In this document: positions 1 through 8,949 of the stretch, piece after piece
Layout: each line of letters begins with the position of its first letter
Position numbering within the stretch: position 1 is the stretch's first letter
Assembly (NCBI RefSeq): GCF_002563715.1
Contig: NZ_PDJJ01000001.1
Coordinates: forward strand, 1,116,001 to 1,180,000
Length of the DNA stretch: 64,000 bases
Direction of reading: 5' to 3'
DNA from: Isoptericola jiangsuensis
GTDB lineage: Bacteria; Actinomycetota; Actinomycetes; Actinomycetales; Cellulomonadaceae
The notes under the pieces: model-generated
Seen by the model: only the letters and a program-made list of their open reading frames with translations
The model's database searches: none
Told to the model about the DNA's origin: nothing
Position numbers and translations under genes: made by a program

Positions 1-20
1 CACATCAAGGAGGATTACGA

Positions 21-1397
21 ATGCGCATCTCACAACGCCGTGGAGCACAGGTCGCCGTGGCCGCGCTGGCGGCCGGAGCGCTGCTCACCGCCTGCTCGTC
101 GGACGGTTCCGGCGAGGGCGGTGACGGAAGCACGGAGGCAGCGGGCGGTGACGCGACCTGCACCAACGAGATCGTCAACCCGGACGCCACGCAGGTCTCC
201 GTGTGGGCCTGGTACCCCGCGTTCGAATCCGTGGTCGACCACTTCAACGAGACGCACGACGACGTCCAGGTCTGCTGGACGAACGCCGGTCAGGGCGCTG
301 ACGAGTACAACAAGTTCTCGACCACCATCGAGGCCGGATCCGGCGCGCCGGACGTCATCATGCTCGAGTCGGAGATCCTGCCGACGTACACGATCCTGAA
401 CTCGCTCGCCGACCTGTCGGAGTTCGGTGCAGGCGAGCTGGAGAGCCAGTTCACCACCGGCGCCTGGTCCGACGTCGTCAGCGGCGACTCGGTCTACGCC
501 GTGCCCGTCGACGGCGGCCCGATGGGCATGCTGTACCGGGCCGACATCTTCGAGGAGTACGGCGTCGAGCCGCCCACGACGTGGGACGAGTTCGCCCAGG
601 CGGGTCAGGACCTGCGGGACGCCGGCTACGAGGGCTACATCACCAACTACCCGACCAACGGCAACGCGCTGAACTACGCGCTGTTCGCGCAGAACGGGTG
701 GACCCCGTTCGCGTACGACCCCGCGAACCCGCAGGAGATCGGCATCGAGGTCGCCACGCCGGAGGCGGAGCAGGTCCTGTCGTACTGGAAGGGCCTGATC
801 GACGAGGGCCTCGTGTCCACGGACGACGCGTTCACCTCGGACTACAACACCAGCCTCGTCGACGGCACCTACGCCGTCTACCTGGCGGCCGCATGGGGCC
901 CGGGCTACCTCCAGGGGCTCTCCGACGCCGACTCCGAGGCCGAGTGGAAGGCCGCGCCGCTGCCGCAGTGGGACACCAACGACCCCACCCAGGTCAACTG
1001 GGGCGGCTCCACCTTCGCGGTGACCGAGCAGGCGTCCGACAAGCAGGCCGCGTACACGGTGGCGTCCGAGCTGTTCGGCAACATGGACGCCTGGGAGCTC
1101 GGCATCGACGAGGCCGCCCTCTTCCCGCAGTGGAACGAGGCGCTCGAGTCCGACTTCTTCGTGAACAAGGAGTACGAGTTCTTCGGCGGGCAGCAGATCA
1201 ACAAGGACGTGTTCCTCGAGGCCGCGAACGGCTACGAGGGCTTCTCCTTCAGCCCGTTCCAGGTCTACGCCTACGACCAGCAGACGCAGGCGCTGTTCGA
1301 CATGGTGGAGTCCGGTGGTGACGCCGCCACCACGCTGCAGACCATCCAGGACGCTCTCGTGTCCTACGCCCAGCAGCAGGGCTTCACCGTCAAGTGA
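21..1397 (+). CDS. Sugar ABC transporter substrate-binding lipoprotein
   Basis: Extracellular solute-binding protein (family 1, CUT1 class) that would capture an oligosaccharide and deliver it to the two permeases just downstream. It has 458 residues, normal for the family. The N-terminus has two Arg, a hydrophobic stretch and a lipobox LLTAC with Cys25, so it is a membrane-anchored lipoprotein. The start is fixed by a strong RBS (AAGGAGGA, positions 7-14). The neighbouring GH51 arabinofuranosidase suggests that the ligand is an arabinose-containing oligosaccharide; this is inference from context. The promoter lies upstream of the window. Confidence 0.93.
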   Translation: MRISQRRGAQVAVAALAAGALLTACSSDGSGEGGDGSTEAAGGDATCTNEIVNPDATQVSVWAWYPAFESVVDHFNETHDDVQVCWTNAGQGADEYNKFSTTIEAGSGAPDVIMLESEILPTYTILNSLADLSEFGAGELESQFTTGAWSDVVSGDSVYAVPVDGGPMGMLYRADIFEEYGVEPPTTWDEFAQAGQDLRDAGYEGYITNYPTNGNALNYALFAQNGWTPFAYDPANPQEIGIEVATPEAEQVLSYWKGLIDEGLVSTDDAFTSDYNTSLVDGTYAVYLAAAWGPGYLQGLSDADSEAEWKAAPLPQWDTNDPTQVNWGGSTFAVTEQASDKQAAYTVASELFGNMDAWELGIDEAALFPQWNEALESDFFVNKEYEFFGGQQINKDVFLEAANGYEGFSFSPFQVYAYDQQTQALFDMVESGGDAATTLQTIQDALVSYAQQQGFTVK

Positions 1398-1402
1398 CCG
1401 AC

Positions 1403-1436
1403 GGGTCGCCGGCCCGGGCCACCGGGCCGGCGACCC
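1403..1436 (+). terminator. Intra-operon hairpin after the binding-protein gene
   Basis: A perfect 15-bp inverted repeat with a 4-nt loop follows the stop codon of the binding-protein gene and precedes the first permease. No T-run follows. Such hairpins usually stabilise the upstream mRNA or cause partial termination, so that the binding protein is made in excess of the permeases; that role is inferred. Confidence 0.6.
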
Positions 1437-1470
1437 CTCGGTCCGGTCAGGATCGCGCAGGGAGTAGACC

Positions 1471-2448
1471 ATGACAACGTCGTCGGCAGCAGTCGACCGA
1501 GGCGCCGGACCCGTCACGACGGGCGAGAGGGGCACGAGCTCCCGCCGGACGGCCTCGACCAGCACCATCGACAGCAAGCGGCAGTGGTGGGGATGGCTCT
1601 TCGTCGCCCCGTTCACCGTCGTGTTCCTGCTGTTCCTCATCATCCCGCTCGGCTACGCGTTCTGGATGAGCCTGCACAACAAGGGGCTCGCGACCGGCGG
1701 AGAGTCCGTCTTCGTCGGCCTCGACAACTACGTGCGAGCGTTCACCGACCCCGTCTTCCTCGAGGGGTTGCTGCGGGTCGCCAAGTTCGTGGTCGTCATG
1801 GTCCCGATCCAGATCGGGCTCGCGCTCCTGTGCGCGCTGGTGCTGGACACCCTGGCGACCCGGCTGTCCAAGGCGTCGCGCCTGCTCATCTTCGTGCCGT
1901 ACGCGGTCCCCGCGGTCATCGGTGCGCTGATGTGGGGCTTCCTCTACAGCCCGCGGTTCGGCCCGGCCACCGACGTCTTCGGGCTCTTCGGCATGACCGC
2001 ACCGAACTTCCTCAGCTCGTCGATGATCTTCGCCTCCCTGGTCAACATCGTGACCTGGCAGTGGGTGGGCTACTACATGATCATCATCTACGCGGCGCTG
2101 CGGACGATCGACCCGTCGATCTACGAGGCCGCGCGCATCGACGGGGCGAACGGCCTCCAGACGGCGGTGCGCATCAAGGTGCCGATGGTGTCGTCGTCGA
2201 TGGTCATGGTCGTCGTCTTCTCGCTCATCGGGACCCTGCAGTTCTTCACCGAACCGACGGTGCTGCGCTCCGTGGCGCAGGGCGCGATCCCCCCGGACTA
2301 CACGCCGAACATGTACGCCTACTCCCTGGCGTTCTCCTACAGCCAGTTCAACTACGCGTCCACGATCGCGTTCGCACTGGGCATCTTCGTGTTCATCGGG
2401 TCGTACATCTTCCTGTACCTGACCCGCAAGCAGAGCGGACTCAAGTGA
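1471..2448 (+). CDS. Sugar ABC transporter permease (MalF/UgpA type)
   Basis: Inner-membrane permease of the CUT1 sugar importer. The 325-residue protein has a Ser/Thr-rich cytoplasmic N-terminus of about 35 residues, then six predicted membrane segments beginning near WWGWLFVAPF. The ATPase-docking EAA loop is at about residue 219 (EAARIDGAN). It sits 73 bp after the binding-protein gene and overlaps the next permease by ATGA, so the pair is translationally coupled. A purine-rich RBS (AGGGAG) precedes the ATG. Confidence 0.93.
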   Translation: MTTSSAAVDRGAGPVTTGERGTSSRRTASTSTIDSKRQWWGWLFVAPFTVVFLLFLIIPLGYAFWMSLHNKGLATGGESVFVGLDNYVRAFTDPVFLEGLLRVAKFVVVMVPIQIGLALLCALVLDTLATRLSKASRLLIFVPYAVPAVIGALMWGFLYSPRFGPATDVFGLFGMTAPNFLSSSMIFASLVNIVTWQWVGYYMIIIYAALRTIDPSIYEAARIDGANGLQTAVRIKVPMVSSSMVMVVVFSLIGTLQFFTEPTVLRSVAQGAIPPDYTPNMYAYSLAFSYSQFNYASTIAFALGIFVFIGSYIFLYLTRKQSGLK

Positions 2449-3362
2449 TGACGACGGACACCTCCACCAGCCCGGCCCCGACGCAGCGTGAGCGCCGCCC
2501 TGGCAGGGGTGCGAAGGGCGGCCGCCGGATCGGCTCGCACGCGTTCCTGGTGCTCATGGCCCTGTACTTCGTCGTCCCCCTGTGGTTCCTCGTGGTGGGG
2601 TCCACCAAGACGAACAGCGGTCTGTTCGTCGGTTCCGGCGGGGCGCTGTGGTTCAACGACGACTTCTCCCTCGTGGACAACATCCGGGGGCTCTTCGAGC
2701 ACCAGGGCGGCATCTACTGGATCTGGCTGCGCAACTCGTTCATCTACGCGCTCGCCGGCGGCATCGGTGCCACCGTGCTCGCGATCCTCGCCGGGTACGG
2801 GCTCGCGAAGTACCACTTCAAGGGGCGTACCGCGTACTTCACCGTGCTGCTCGGGTCCGTCATGGTTCCGCTGACGGCGCTGACGATCCCGACCTTCGTG
2901 CTGCTGAGCGACATCGGGCTCATCAACACGATGTGGGCCGTCATCCTGCCGTCGCTGCTCAGTCCCATCGGGGTCTACCTCGTGCGGGTGTACTCCCAGG
3001 AGGCGATCCCGAGCGAGATGCTCGACGCCGGACGCGTCGACGGTGCCGGGGAGGTGCGGCTCTTCGTCCAGGTGGCCCTGCCGCTGCTGCGACCCGCGAT
3101 CGTCACGGTGCTGCTGCTGACCACGGTGTTCAGCTGGAACAACTTCTTCCTGCCGCTCGCGGTGCTGCGCGACACCGACCTACTGCCCGTGACGGTCGGC
3201 CTCAACCAGTGGCAGGCCCTCTCCAACGCCGGCGCCGGCGGCGAACAGGTGTGGAACCTCATCGTGACCGGTGCGTTCGTGTCGATCATCCCGCTGATCG
3301 CGGCGTTCCTCGGCCTGCAGAAGTACTGGCAGGGCGGGCTCTCCCTCGGGTCGATCAAGTAG
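2448..3362 (+). CDS. Sugar ABC transporter permease (MalG/UgpE type)
   Basis: Second permease of the importer, 304 residues. The ATG overlaps the stop of the preceding gene (ATGA at 2446-2450), which decides the start. A basic N-terminal tail is followed by about six membrane helices; the EAA-type loop is LDAGRVDGAGE near residue 192. No ATP-binding subunit is encoded in this operon. In actinobacteria such CUT1 systems commonly share one ATPase (MsiK) encoded elsewhere, so the same is likely here. Confidence 0.93.
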   Translation: MTTDTSTSPAPTQRERRPGRGAKGGRRIGSHAFLVLMALYFVVPLWFLVVGSTKTNSGLFVGSGGALWFNDDFSLVDNIRGLFEHQGGIYWIWLRNSFIYALAGGIGATVLAILAGYGLAKYHFKGRTAYFTVLLGSVMVPLTALTIPTFVLLSDIGLINTMWAVILPSLLSPIGVYLVRVYSQEAIPSEMLDAGRVDGAGEVRLFVQVALPLLRPAIVTVLLLTTVFSWNNFFLPLAVLRDTDLLPVTVGLNQWQALSNAGAGGEQVWNLIVTGAFVSIIPLIAAFLGLQKYWQGGLSLGSIK

Positions 3363-3380
3363 TCGACCCGCCCCACGCCC

Positions 3381-3410
3381 CGGCGGGCACCGCGACCGCG
3401 GTGCCCGCCG
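3381..3410 (+). terminator. Hairpin between permease and arabinofuranosidase genes
   Basis: A perfect 14-bp stem with a 2-nt loop lies in the 80-bp gap before the GH51 gene. There is no T-tract. It probably acts as an mRNA-processing or partial-termination element inside the operon, like the one at 1403-1436. Confidence 0.5.
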
Positions 3411-3442
3411 GACCCATCGTCGACCCCGTCAGGGGAGGAACC

Positions 3443-4957
3443 ATGCTGTCCGCCACCGTCACCGTCGACCCGGCCTTCGTCGTCGGCCCCGTGCGTCGCC
3501 GCACGTTCGGCTCGTTCGTCGAGCACCTCGGTCGCTCCGTCTACACCGGGATCCACGACCCCGGCCATCCCACCGCCGACGCCGACGGGTTCCGCGGCGA
3601 CGTCGTCGAGCTCACCCGTGAGCTCGGCGTGTCGACCGTGCGCTACCCGGGCGGGAACTTCGTCTCCGGCTACCGCTGGGAGGACGGCGTCGGGCCGGTC
3701 GAGGACCGCCCGCGCCGTCTCGACCTGGCCTGGCACTCGACCGAGCCCAACCTGGTCGGGGTCGACGAGTTCATGCGCTGGGCGGCACGCACCGGCGTCG
3801 AGCCGATGATGGCCGTGAACCTCGGCACGCGCGGCGTCCAGGAGGCGCTCGACCTGCTCGAGTACTGCAACGTCCCCGGCGGCACCGCCTGGAGCGACCT
3901 GCGCCGGGCGCACGGGGCCGAGGAGCCGTACCGCGTGAAGATGTGGTGCCTCGGCAACGAGATGGACGGGCCGTGGCAGATCGGTGCGAAGACGGCCGCC
4001 GAGTACGGGCGCCTCGCCGCCGAGACCGCCCGGGCCATGCGCATGATCGACCCCGACCTCGAGCTCGTCGTGTGCGGGTCGTCCAACTCCGGCATGCCGA
4101 CCTTCGGCGCCTGGGAGCACACGGTGCTCACCGAGGCGTACGAGCACGTCGACCACGTCTCGGCGCACGCGTACTACTGGGAGTCCGACGGTGACCTCGC
4201 CTCGTTCCTCGCGTCCGCTGTGGACATGGACCACTTCGTCGACTCCGTCGCCGCCACGGCCGACGCCGTGCGGGCCGCGGGCAAGCGGAGCAAGTTCATC
4301 AACATCTCCTTCGACGAGTGGAACGTCTGGTACCAGAAGCGTGCCGAGTCCCGTCCGCCGTCGGGAGACGACTGGCCCGTGGCCCCGGTCCTGCTCGAGG
4401 ACCGGTACAACGTGGCCGACGCCGTCGTCGTGGGCAACCTGCTCATCAGCCTGCTGCGGCACACCGACCGCGTGCACGCCGCCTCGCAGGCCCAACTGGT
4501 CAACGTCATCGCCCCGATCATGACCGAGCCGGGCGGACGCAGCTGGAAGCAGACGATCTTCCACCCGTTCGCGCTGACCTCCCGGCACGCGGCGGGCGAG
4601 GTGCTGCGGCTCGCGATCGACTCCCCGACGACCGGTACGGCCCGGTTCGGCGAGGTCCCGGTGCTCGACGCCGTGGCCACCCACGACGCCGAGACCGGTG
4701 AGGTCGTGGTGCTGGCCACGAACCGGTCGGTGACGGACGAGGTCACGCTCGACGTCGACCTGCGCGGGTTCGCCGGCCTGCGGGTCGTGGAGGCGCTCAC
4801 GCTGTCCAACCCCGACCACACGTGGACGGCCACCGCCGACGACGACTCGTCGGTCGTGCCGCGGACGAACGGGTCCGCGCGGCTCACCGACGCCCGGCTC
4901 GGCGCGGTCCTGCCGCCGGTGTCCTGGAGCATCGTCAGGCTCGGGCCCGCGTCGTGA
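3443..4957 (+). CDS. abfA: Alpha-L-arabinofuranosidase, GH51
   Basis: Retaining exo-acting glycosidase that removes terminal alpha-L-arabinofuranosyl groups from arabinan or arabinoxylan fragments. It has 504 residues, the usual length of intracellular GH51 enzymes, and no signal peptide, so it acts in the cytoplasm on oligosaccharides brought in by the adjacent transporter. The acid/base Glu is E173 in CLGNEMDG and the nucleophile is E292 in SFDEWNVW, both at the family's usual spacing. The N-terminal half is a TIM barrel (VRYPGGNFVSGYRWEDG is a GH51 signature) followed by a beta-sandwich. The ATG was chosen because AGGGGAGG lies directly upstream; in-frame sequence before it is intergenic. 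Confidence 0.95.
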   Translation: MLSATVTVDPAFVVGPVRRRTFGSFVEHLGRSVYTGIHDPGHPTADADGFRGDVVELTRELGVSTVRYPGGNFVSGYRWEDGVGPVEDRPRRLDLAWHSTEPNLVGVDEFMRWAARTGVEPMMAVNLGTRGVQEALDLLEYCNVPGGTAWSDLRRAHGAEEPYRVKMWCLGNEMDGPWQIGAKTAAEYGRLAAETARAMRMIDPDLELVVCGSSNSGMPTFGAWEHTVLTEAYEHVDHVSAHAYYWESDGDLASFLASAVDMDHFVDSVAATADAVRAAGKRSKFINISFDEWNVWYQKRAESRPPSGDDWPVAPVLLEDRYNVADAVVVGNLLISLLRHTDRVHAASQAQLVNVIAPIMTEPGGRSWKQTIFHPFALTSRHAAGEVLRLAIDSPTTGTARFGEVPVLDAVATHDAETGEVVVLATNRSVTDEVTLDVDLRGFAGLRVVEALTLSNPDHTWTATADDDSSVVPRTNGSARLTDARLGAVLPPVSWSIVRLGPAS

Positions 4958-5055
4958 CGCGCCGGACCCACCAGGGCGTCGTCGTCGGGCGTCCGCACGC
5001 GGTGACCCCGACGCCGCCGACGCCCTGACGGTCCGGCAGCCGTCGCGCGTCGTCC

Positions 5056-5089
5056 GGAGCCCGCGCACCACGTCGGGTGCGCGGGCTCC
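5056..5089 (+). terminator. Terminator of the arabinoside operon
   Basis: A perfect 14-bp GC-rich stem (GGAGCCCGCGCACC and its complement) with a 6-nt loop, 98 bp after the arabinofuranosidase stop codon and before the amylase promoter region. It lacks a clear T-tract, as is common in high-GC actinobacteria. Confidence 0.7.
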
Positions 5090-5118
5090 GTCGCGTCCGG
5101 GGCCGACCCCTGTAGGCG

Positions 5119-5146
5119 CTTGCAAGTCTTGCAGTAACGTTGCACG
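5119..5146 (+). promoter_or_regulatory. TTGCA-repeat operator of the amylase gene
   Basis: Three TTGCA motifs begin at 5120, 5129 and 5140, about one helical turn apart; the first lies in the 8-bp palindrome CTTGCAAG. Streptomyces amylase and maltose genes carry direct repeats of this type bound by the LacI-family regulator MalR/Reg1. The site is 120-150 bp before the amylase start and probably overlaps its promoter. Identification rests on motif resemblance, and no malR gene is in the window. Confidence 0.55.
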
Positions 5147-5265
5147 CGCATCGACAGGATGCTCCCGCCAGAGGCGGCCCACCGGCCGCAGCACCGCCCG
5201 CCCGGCACCGACGCCGGGCAGGACGCACCGGGTCCGACGACGGTCCCCGACGAAGGAGCAGAGCA

Positions 5266-7335
5266 ATGCCGCTCGCACATCGATCCCGCACCACCGCACG
5301 CCCCCACCGGGCGCTCGCCGCGCTCGCCGCCGTCGGCGTCGCGGCCGCCGGCCTCCTGGCCCTGCCCGGGCCGGCCGCCGCCACGACACCCGTCCCCAGC
5401 CCCGTCGTGGACTCGGCGAACGGGCGCGGCAACGTCATCGCGAACCTGTTCCAGTGGACCTGGGACTCCGTGGCGGCCGAGTGCACCTCGACCCTCGGCC
5501 CCGCCGGGTACGGCTGGGTCCAGGTCTCCCCGCCGCAGGAGCACGTGCGCGGCACCGCGTGGTGGACCTCCTACCAGCCCGTCAGCTACCGGATCGAGTC
5601 CAAGCTGGGCACGCGCGCCGAGTTCGCGGCGATGGTCGACACGTGCCGCGACGCCGGTGTGGGCGTCGTCGTCGACGCCGTCGTCAACCACACCACGGGC
5701 GCCGACCAGGGGTCCGGCACCGGGGTCGCGGGCAGCCCGTTCGGCGTCGACTCGTTCCCCGGCCTCTACTCCGCGGCCGACTTCAACGACTGCCGCACCA
5801 GCATCACGAACTACTCCGACCGCTACCAGGTGCAGAACTGCCGCCTGCTGTCCCTGCAGGACCTGCGCACCGGGTCGGCGTACGTCCGCGACCGGATCGC
5901 GGCGTACATGAACGACCTCATCGACCTCGGGGTCGGGGGCTTCCGCATCGACGCGGCGAAGCACGTCCCGGCGGCCGACCTGGAGGCGATCCGGGCCCGG
6001 CTGTCGGACCCGGACGTCTTCTGGGTGCACGAGGTCATCGGCGCGGCCGGTGAGCCGGTCCGTCCCGCGGAGTACCTGGGCAGCGGCGACTCCCACGAGT
6101 TCGACTACGCCCGCGAGCTGCGGTCCCGGTTCGACGGCAGCATCGCCGGGCTGCGCACGATCGGCGACGGCAAGCTCCCGTCCGCGAACGCGGGCGTGTT
6201 CGTCGACAATCACGACACGGAGCGCAACGGCGAGACGATGAACTACAGGTGGGGCGCCAAGTACCTCCTGGCGAACACCTTCCTGCTGTCGTGGCCGTAC
6301 GGGTCGCCCACCGTCTACTCGGGCTACACGTGGACGGACAAGGACGCCGGTGCGCCCGGCGCCACGCAGACGACGGTGCCGGACGCGTCCTGCGGGTCGG
6401 CGGCGTGGACGTGCACGCACGCCGCGACCGAGGTCCGGGGGATGGTCGGGTTCCACAACGCGGTGGCCGGCACGGCGGTCACGAGCTGGTGGGACGACGG
6501 CGGCAACCACATCGCCTACGGGCGCGGCGACGTCGGCTACGTGACGATCAACAACACGGCCTCGGCCGTCACGCGCACCTACTCCACGTCGCTGCCCGCC
6601 GGGACCTACTGCGACGTCGTCGCCGCCGACGACTGCTCGCGGACCTACACGGTCTCCGGGGCGGGCACGTTCTCGGCGACGGTCCCCGCGTACGGGGCGC
6701 TCGCGCTGCTCGCCGCGGGCGGCGACGGCGGGTCCGACGGCGGCACCACCACCGTGTACTACGCGACCGACGCCGCCTGGTCGGCGTACCGCGTGCACCA
6801 CCGCGTCGGTTCGGGGGCGTGGACGGCGGTGCCGGGAGCGCCGATGACGGCCGCGTGCACGGGCTGGGTGTCCCGCGAGATCGACACCGACGGCGCGACC
6901 GTCACCGCGGCGTTCACCGACGGCTCCGGCACGTGGGACAACAACGGCGGGCGGGACTACACGCTCAGCGGTGAGCACGTCGCCGTGCGGGGCGGTCAGG
7001 TCACCGCCGGGGACCCGTGCGCGTCGTCGGGCGGCGGGCAGGCGACGGGCGAGACCTCCGTGTCGGTCACCGCGACGACGGCGTGGGGCCAGGACGTGCG
7101 GCTCGTCGGCTCGCTGCCGGAGCTCGGGTCGTGGGCGCCGCAGCAGGGGGTGCGGCTCGGTGCGGACGCCTACCTCGTGTGGTCCGCCACGGTCGACCTG
7201 CCGCCCGGCACCGCCTTCGAGTACAAGTACGTCAAGGTGGACGGCTCGGGCGCCGTCGTGTGGGAGAGCGGTGCGAACCGCACGGCCACCGTGGGCCAGG
7301 ACGGCGTGCTCGCCCTGGACGACACGTGGCGCTGA
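5266..7335 (+). CDS. Secreted alpha-amylase GH13 with CBM25 and CBM20
   Basis: Endo-acting starch hydrolase of 689 residues. A Sec signal (basic start, hydrophobic core, cleavage near PAAATT, residue 40) marks it as secreted. The GH13 catalytic barrel shows the nucleophile D229 (GFRIDAAKH), acid/base E256 (WVHEVIG) and transition-state Asp D317 (VDNHDTE). After a Gly/Asp/Ser linker near residue 485 come a CBM25-like module (about 488-584, with aromatic Trp/Tyr ligands) and a C-terminal CBM20 starch-binding domain (about 592-689). The ATG at 5266 follows AAGGAGCAGAGCA; an upstream in-frame ATG at 5140 would put 42 residues before the signal peptide and was rejected. Confidence 0.95.
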   Translation: MPLAHRSRTTARPHRALAALAAVGVAAAGLLALPGPAAATTPVPSPVVDSANGRGNVIANLFQWTWDSVAAECTSTLGPAGYGWVQVSPPQEHVRGTAWWTSYQPVSYRIESKLGTRAEFAAMVDTCRDAGVGVVVDAVVNHTTGADQGSGTGVAGSPFGVDSFPGLYSAADFNDCRTSITNYSDRYQVQNCRLLSLQDLRTGSAYVRDRIAAYMNDLIDLGVGGFRIDAAKHVPAADLEAIRARLSDPDVFWVHEVIGAAGEPVRPAEYLGSGDSHEFDYARELRSRFDGSIAGLRTIGDGKLPSANAGVFVDNHDTERNGETMNYRWGAKYLLANTFLLSWPYGSPTVYSGYTWTDKDAGAPGATQTTVPDASCGSAAWTCTHAATEVRGMVGFHNAVAGTAVTSWWDDGGNHIAYGRGDVGYVTINNTASAVTRTYSTSLPAGTYCDVVAADDCSRTYTVSGAGTFSATVPAYGALALLAAGGDGGSDGGTTTVYYATDAAWSAYRVHHRVGSGAWTAVPGAPMTAACTGWVSREIDTDGATVTAAFTDGSGTWDNNGGRDYTLSGEHVAVRGGQVTAGDPCASSGGGQATGETSVSVTATTAWGQDVRLVGSLPELGSWAPQQGVRLGADAYLVWSATVDLPPGTAFEYKYVKVDGSGAVVWESGANRTATVGQDGVLALDDTWR

Positions 7336-7395
7336 CGCCGTGACCGTCCGGCGCCGGACCGTCCGGGCGACGGTCCGGCGCCATCGGCTAGGATC

Positions 7396-7475
7396 GCGGT
7401 GTCGCGACTGGCGTACAGGTGGATCACCACCGGGGAGCGACGCGCTGTGTGGCGAGGGGTCGGTCGCCTGGGCCC
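7396..7475 (+). ncRNA. ZTP (pfl) riboswitch aptamer
   Basis: The region matches the conserved pfl-motif skeleton: GACTGGCG, then a GGTGGA...CACC hairpin, then ACCGGGGAGCG, a variable linker, and the 3' element CGCCTGGGC (7465-7473). This RNA senses ZMP/ZTP, which accumulate when 10-formyl-tetrahydrofolate is scarce, and switches on folate and purine one-carbon genes. Here it precedes glyA and folD, classic members of the regulon. A hairpin at 7480-7491 and an 8-bp stem with one G-U pair at 7503-7522, between aptamer and start codon, are candidates for the expression platform. Confidence 0.92.
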
Positions 7476-7562
7476 TGTCGCTCGACCGAGCAATGCCCGA
7501 ACGCCGTTCCGCCAGGAGCGGCACCACGTTCGTCCACCGCCGACACAGCATGGAGACGCCCG

Positions 7563-8846
7563 ATGAGCACTCCCGACCCCACGTTCGACGCGCCGCTGGC
7601 CGAGGTCGACCCCGAGATCGCCGCCGTCCTCGACGGCGAGCTGGCCCGCCAGCGCGACACGCTCGAGATGATCGCGTCCGAGAACTTCGTGCCCCGTGCC
7701 GTCCTGCAGGCCCAGGGTTCCGTCCTGACCAACAAGTACGCCGAGGGCTACCCGGGCCGCCGCTACTACGGCGGCTGCGAGCAGGTCGACGTCGCGGAGA
7801 ACCTCGCGATCGCCCGTGCCCAGGAGCTGTTCGGCGCCGAGTACGCGAACGTCCAGCCGCACTCCGGCGCGCAGGCCAACGCGGCCGTGCTGCACGCCCT
7901 CATCAACGCGGGCGACAAGATCCTCGGCCTGGAGCTGGCCCACGGCGGTCACCTCACGCACGGCATGAAGATCAACTTCTCCGGCAAGCTGTACGACGTC
8001 GGCGCGTACGGCGTGGACCCGACCTCGCACCGCATCGAGATGGACGAGGTCCGCAAGAAGGCCCTCGAGCACCGTCCTGACGTCATCATCGCCGGCTGGT
8101 CGGCGTACCCCCGTCACCTCGACTTCGCGGCGTTCCGCGAGGTCGCGGACGAGGTCGGCGCCAAGCTGTGGGTCGACATGGCGCACTTCGCGGGCCTGGT
8201 GGCCGCGGGCCTGCACCCGTCCCCGGTGCCGCACGCCGACGTCGTGTCCTCCACGGTGCACAAGACCATCGGCGGTCCCCGCTCCGGCTTCATCCTGGCC
8301 AAGGACGAGTACGCCAAGAAGCTGAACTCGGCGGTGTTCCCGGGTCAGCAGGGCGGCCCGCTCATGCACGTCATCGCGGGCAAGGCGGTCGCGTTCAAGA
8401 TCGCCGGCAGCGAGGCGTTCAAGGAGCGCCAGGAGCGCACCCTGCGCGGCGCGCAGATCATCGCCGAGCGTCTCGGCCACGCCGACGTCGCCGACACCGG
8501 CGTGTCCGTCCTCACGGGCGGCACCGACGTGCACCTCGTCCTCGTCGACCTGCGGAACTCCGCGATGGACGGCCAGCAGGCGGAGGACCTCCTGCACTCG
8601 GTCGGCATCACCGTGAACCGCAACGCCGTGCCGTTCGACCCGCGCCCGCCGCGCGTCACCTCCGGCCTGCGCATCGGCACGCCGGCGCTCGCCACCCGCG
8701 GGTTCGGCGACGCCGAGTTCACCGAGGTCGCGGACATCATCGCGACCGCGCTGCGCGACGGCGCGTCGGCCGACGCCGACGCCCTGCGCGCCCGCGTCGC
8801 GAAGCTCACCGCGGACTTCCCGCTCTACCCGGGCCTCGCCCAGTAA
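7563..8846 (+). CDS. glyA: Serine hydroxymethyltransferase
   Basis: PLP enzyme interconverting serine plus tetrahydrofolate with glycine plus 5,10-methylene-THF in the cytosol. It has 427 residues, typical of bacterial GlyA. The PLP-binding lysine is K234 in [13 protein letters not shown]; other hallmarks are SENF near the N-terminus, [14 protein letters not shown] and the PHSGAQAN loop. The ATG at 7563 has a GGAG element a few bases upstream; the longer in-frame extension runs through the riboswitch and is rejected. Expression is expected to respond to ZTP through the RNA at 7396-7475. Confidence 0.97.
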   Translation: MSTPDPTFDAPLAEVDPEIAAVLDGELARQRDTLEMIASENFVPRAVLQAQGSVLTNKYAEGYPGRRYYGGCEQVDVAENLAIARAQELFGAEYANVQPHSGAQANAAVLHALINAGDKILGLELAHGGHLTHGMKINFSGKLYDVGAYGVDPTSHRIEMDEVRKKALEHRPDVIIAGWSAYPRHLDFAAFREVADEVGAKLWVDMAHFAGLVAAGLHPSPVPHADVVSSTVHKTIGGPRSGFILAKDEYAKKLNSAVFPGQQGGPLMHVIAGKAVAFKIAGSEAFKERQERTLRGAQIIAERLGHADVADTGVSVLTGGTDVHLVLVDLRNSAMDGQQAEDLLHSVGITVNRNAVPFDPRPPRVTSGLRIGTPALATRGFGDAEFTEVADIIATALRDGASADADALRARVAKLTADFPLYPGLAQ

Positions 8847-8858
8847 CGACCCCGCCGA

Positions 8859-8908
8859 GCATGCGGTGGCGGCCCGTCACCACCGAAGGACGGGCCGCCA
8901 CCGCATGC
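8859..8908 (+). terminator. 20-bp perfect hairpin between glyA and folD
   Basis: Two perfect 20-nt arms separated by a 10-nt loop, 12 bp after the glyA stop and 41 bp before folD. It would be a strong terminator or mRNA 3'-end stabiliser. No T-run follows. If it terminates fully, folD needs its own promoter; if partly, glyA is expressed above folD. Confidence 0.7.
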
Positions 8909-8949
8909 CCGACCGCCACCACGGCATGTTCGACCCCCAGGGAGCACCC

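Noticed and set aside
30-1643. Long antisense frame across the binding-protein gene, with similar ones at 4174-7551, 27569-31552 and 40168-43779
   Set aside because: Very GC-rich coding DNA leaves antisense frames open. These are Arg/Ala/Gly-rich, have no domain, and face genes with strong motif evidence.
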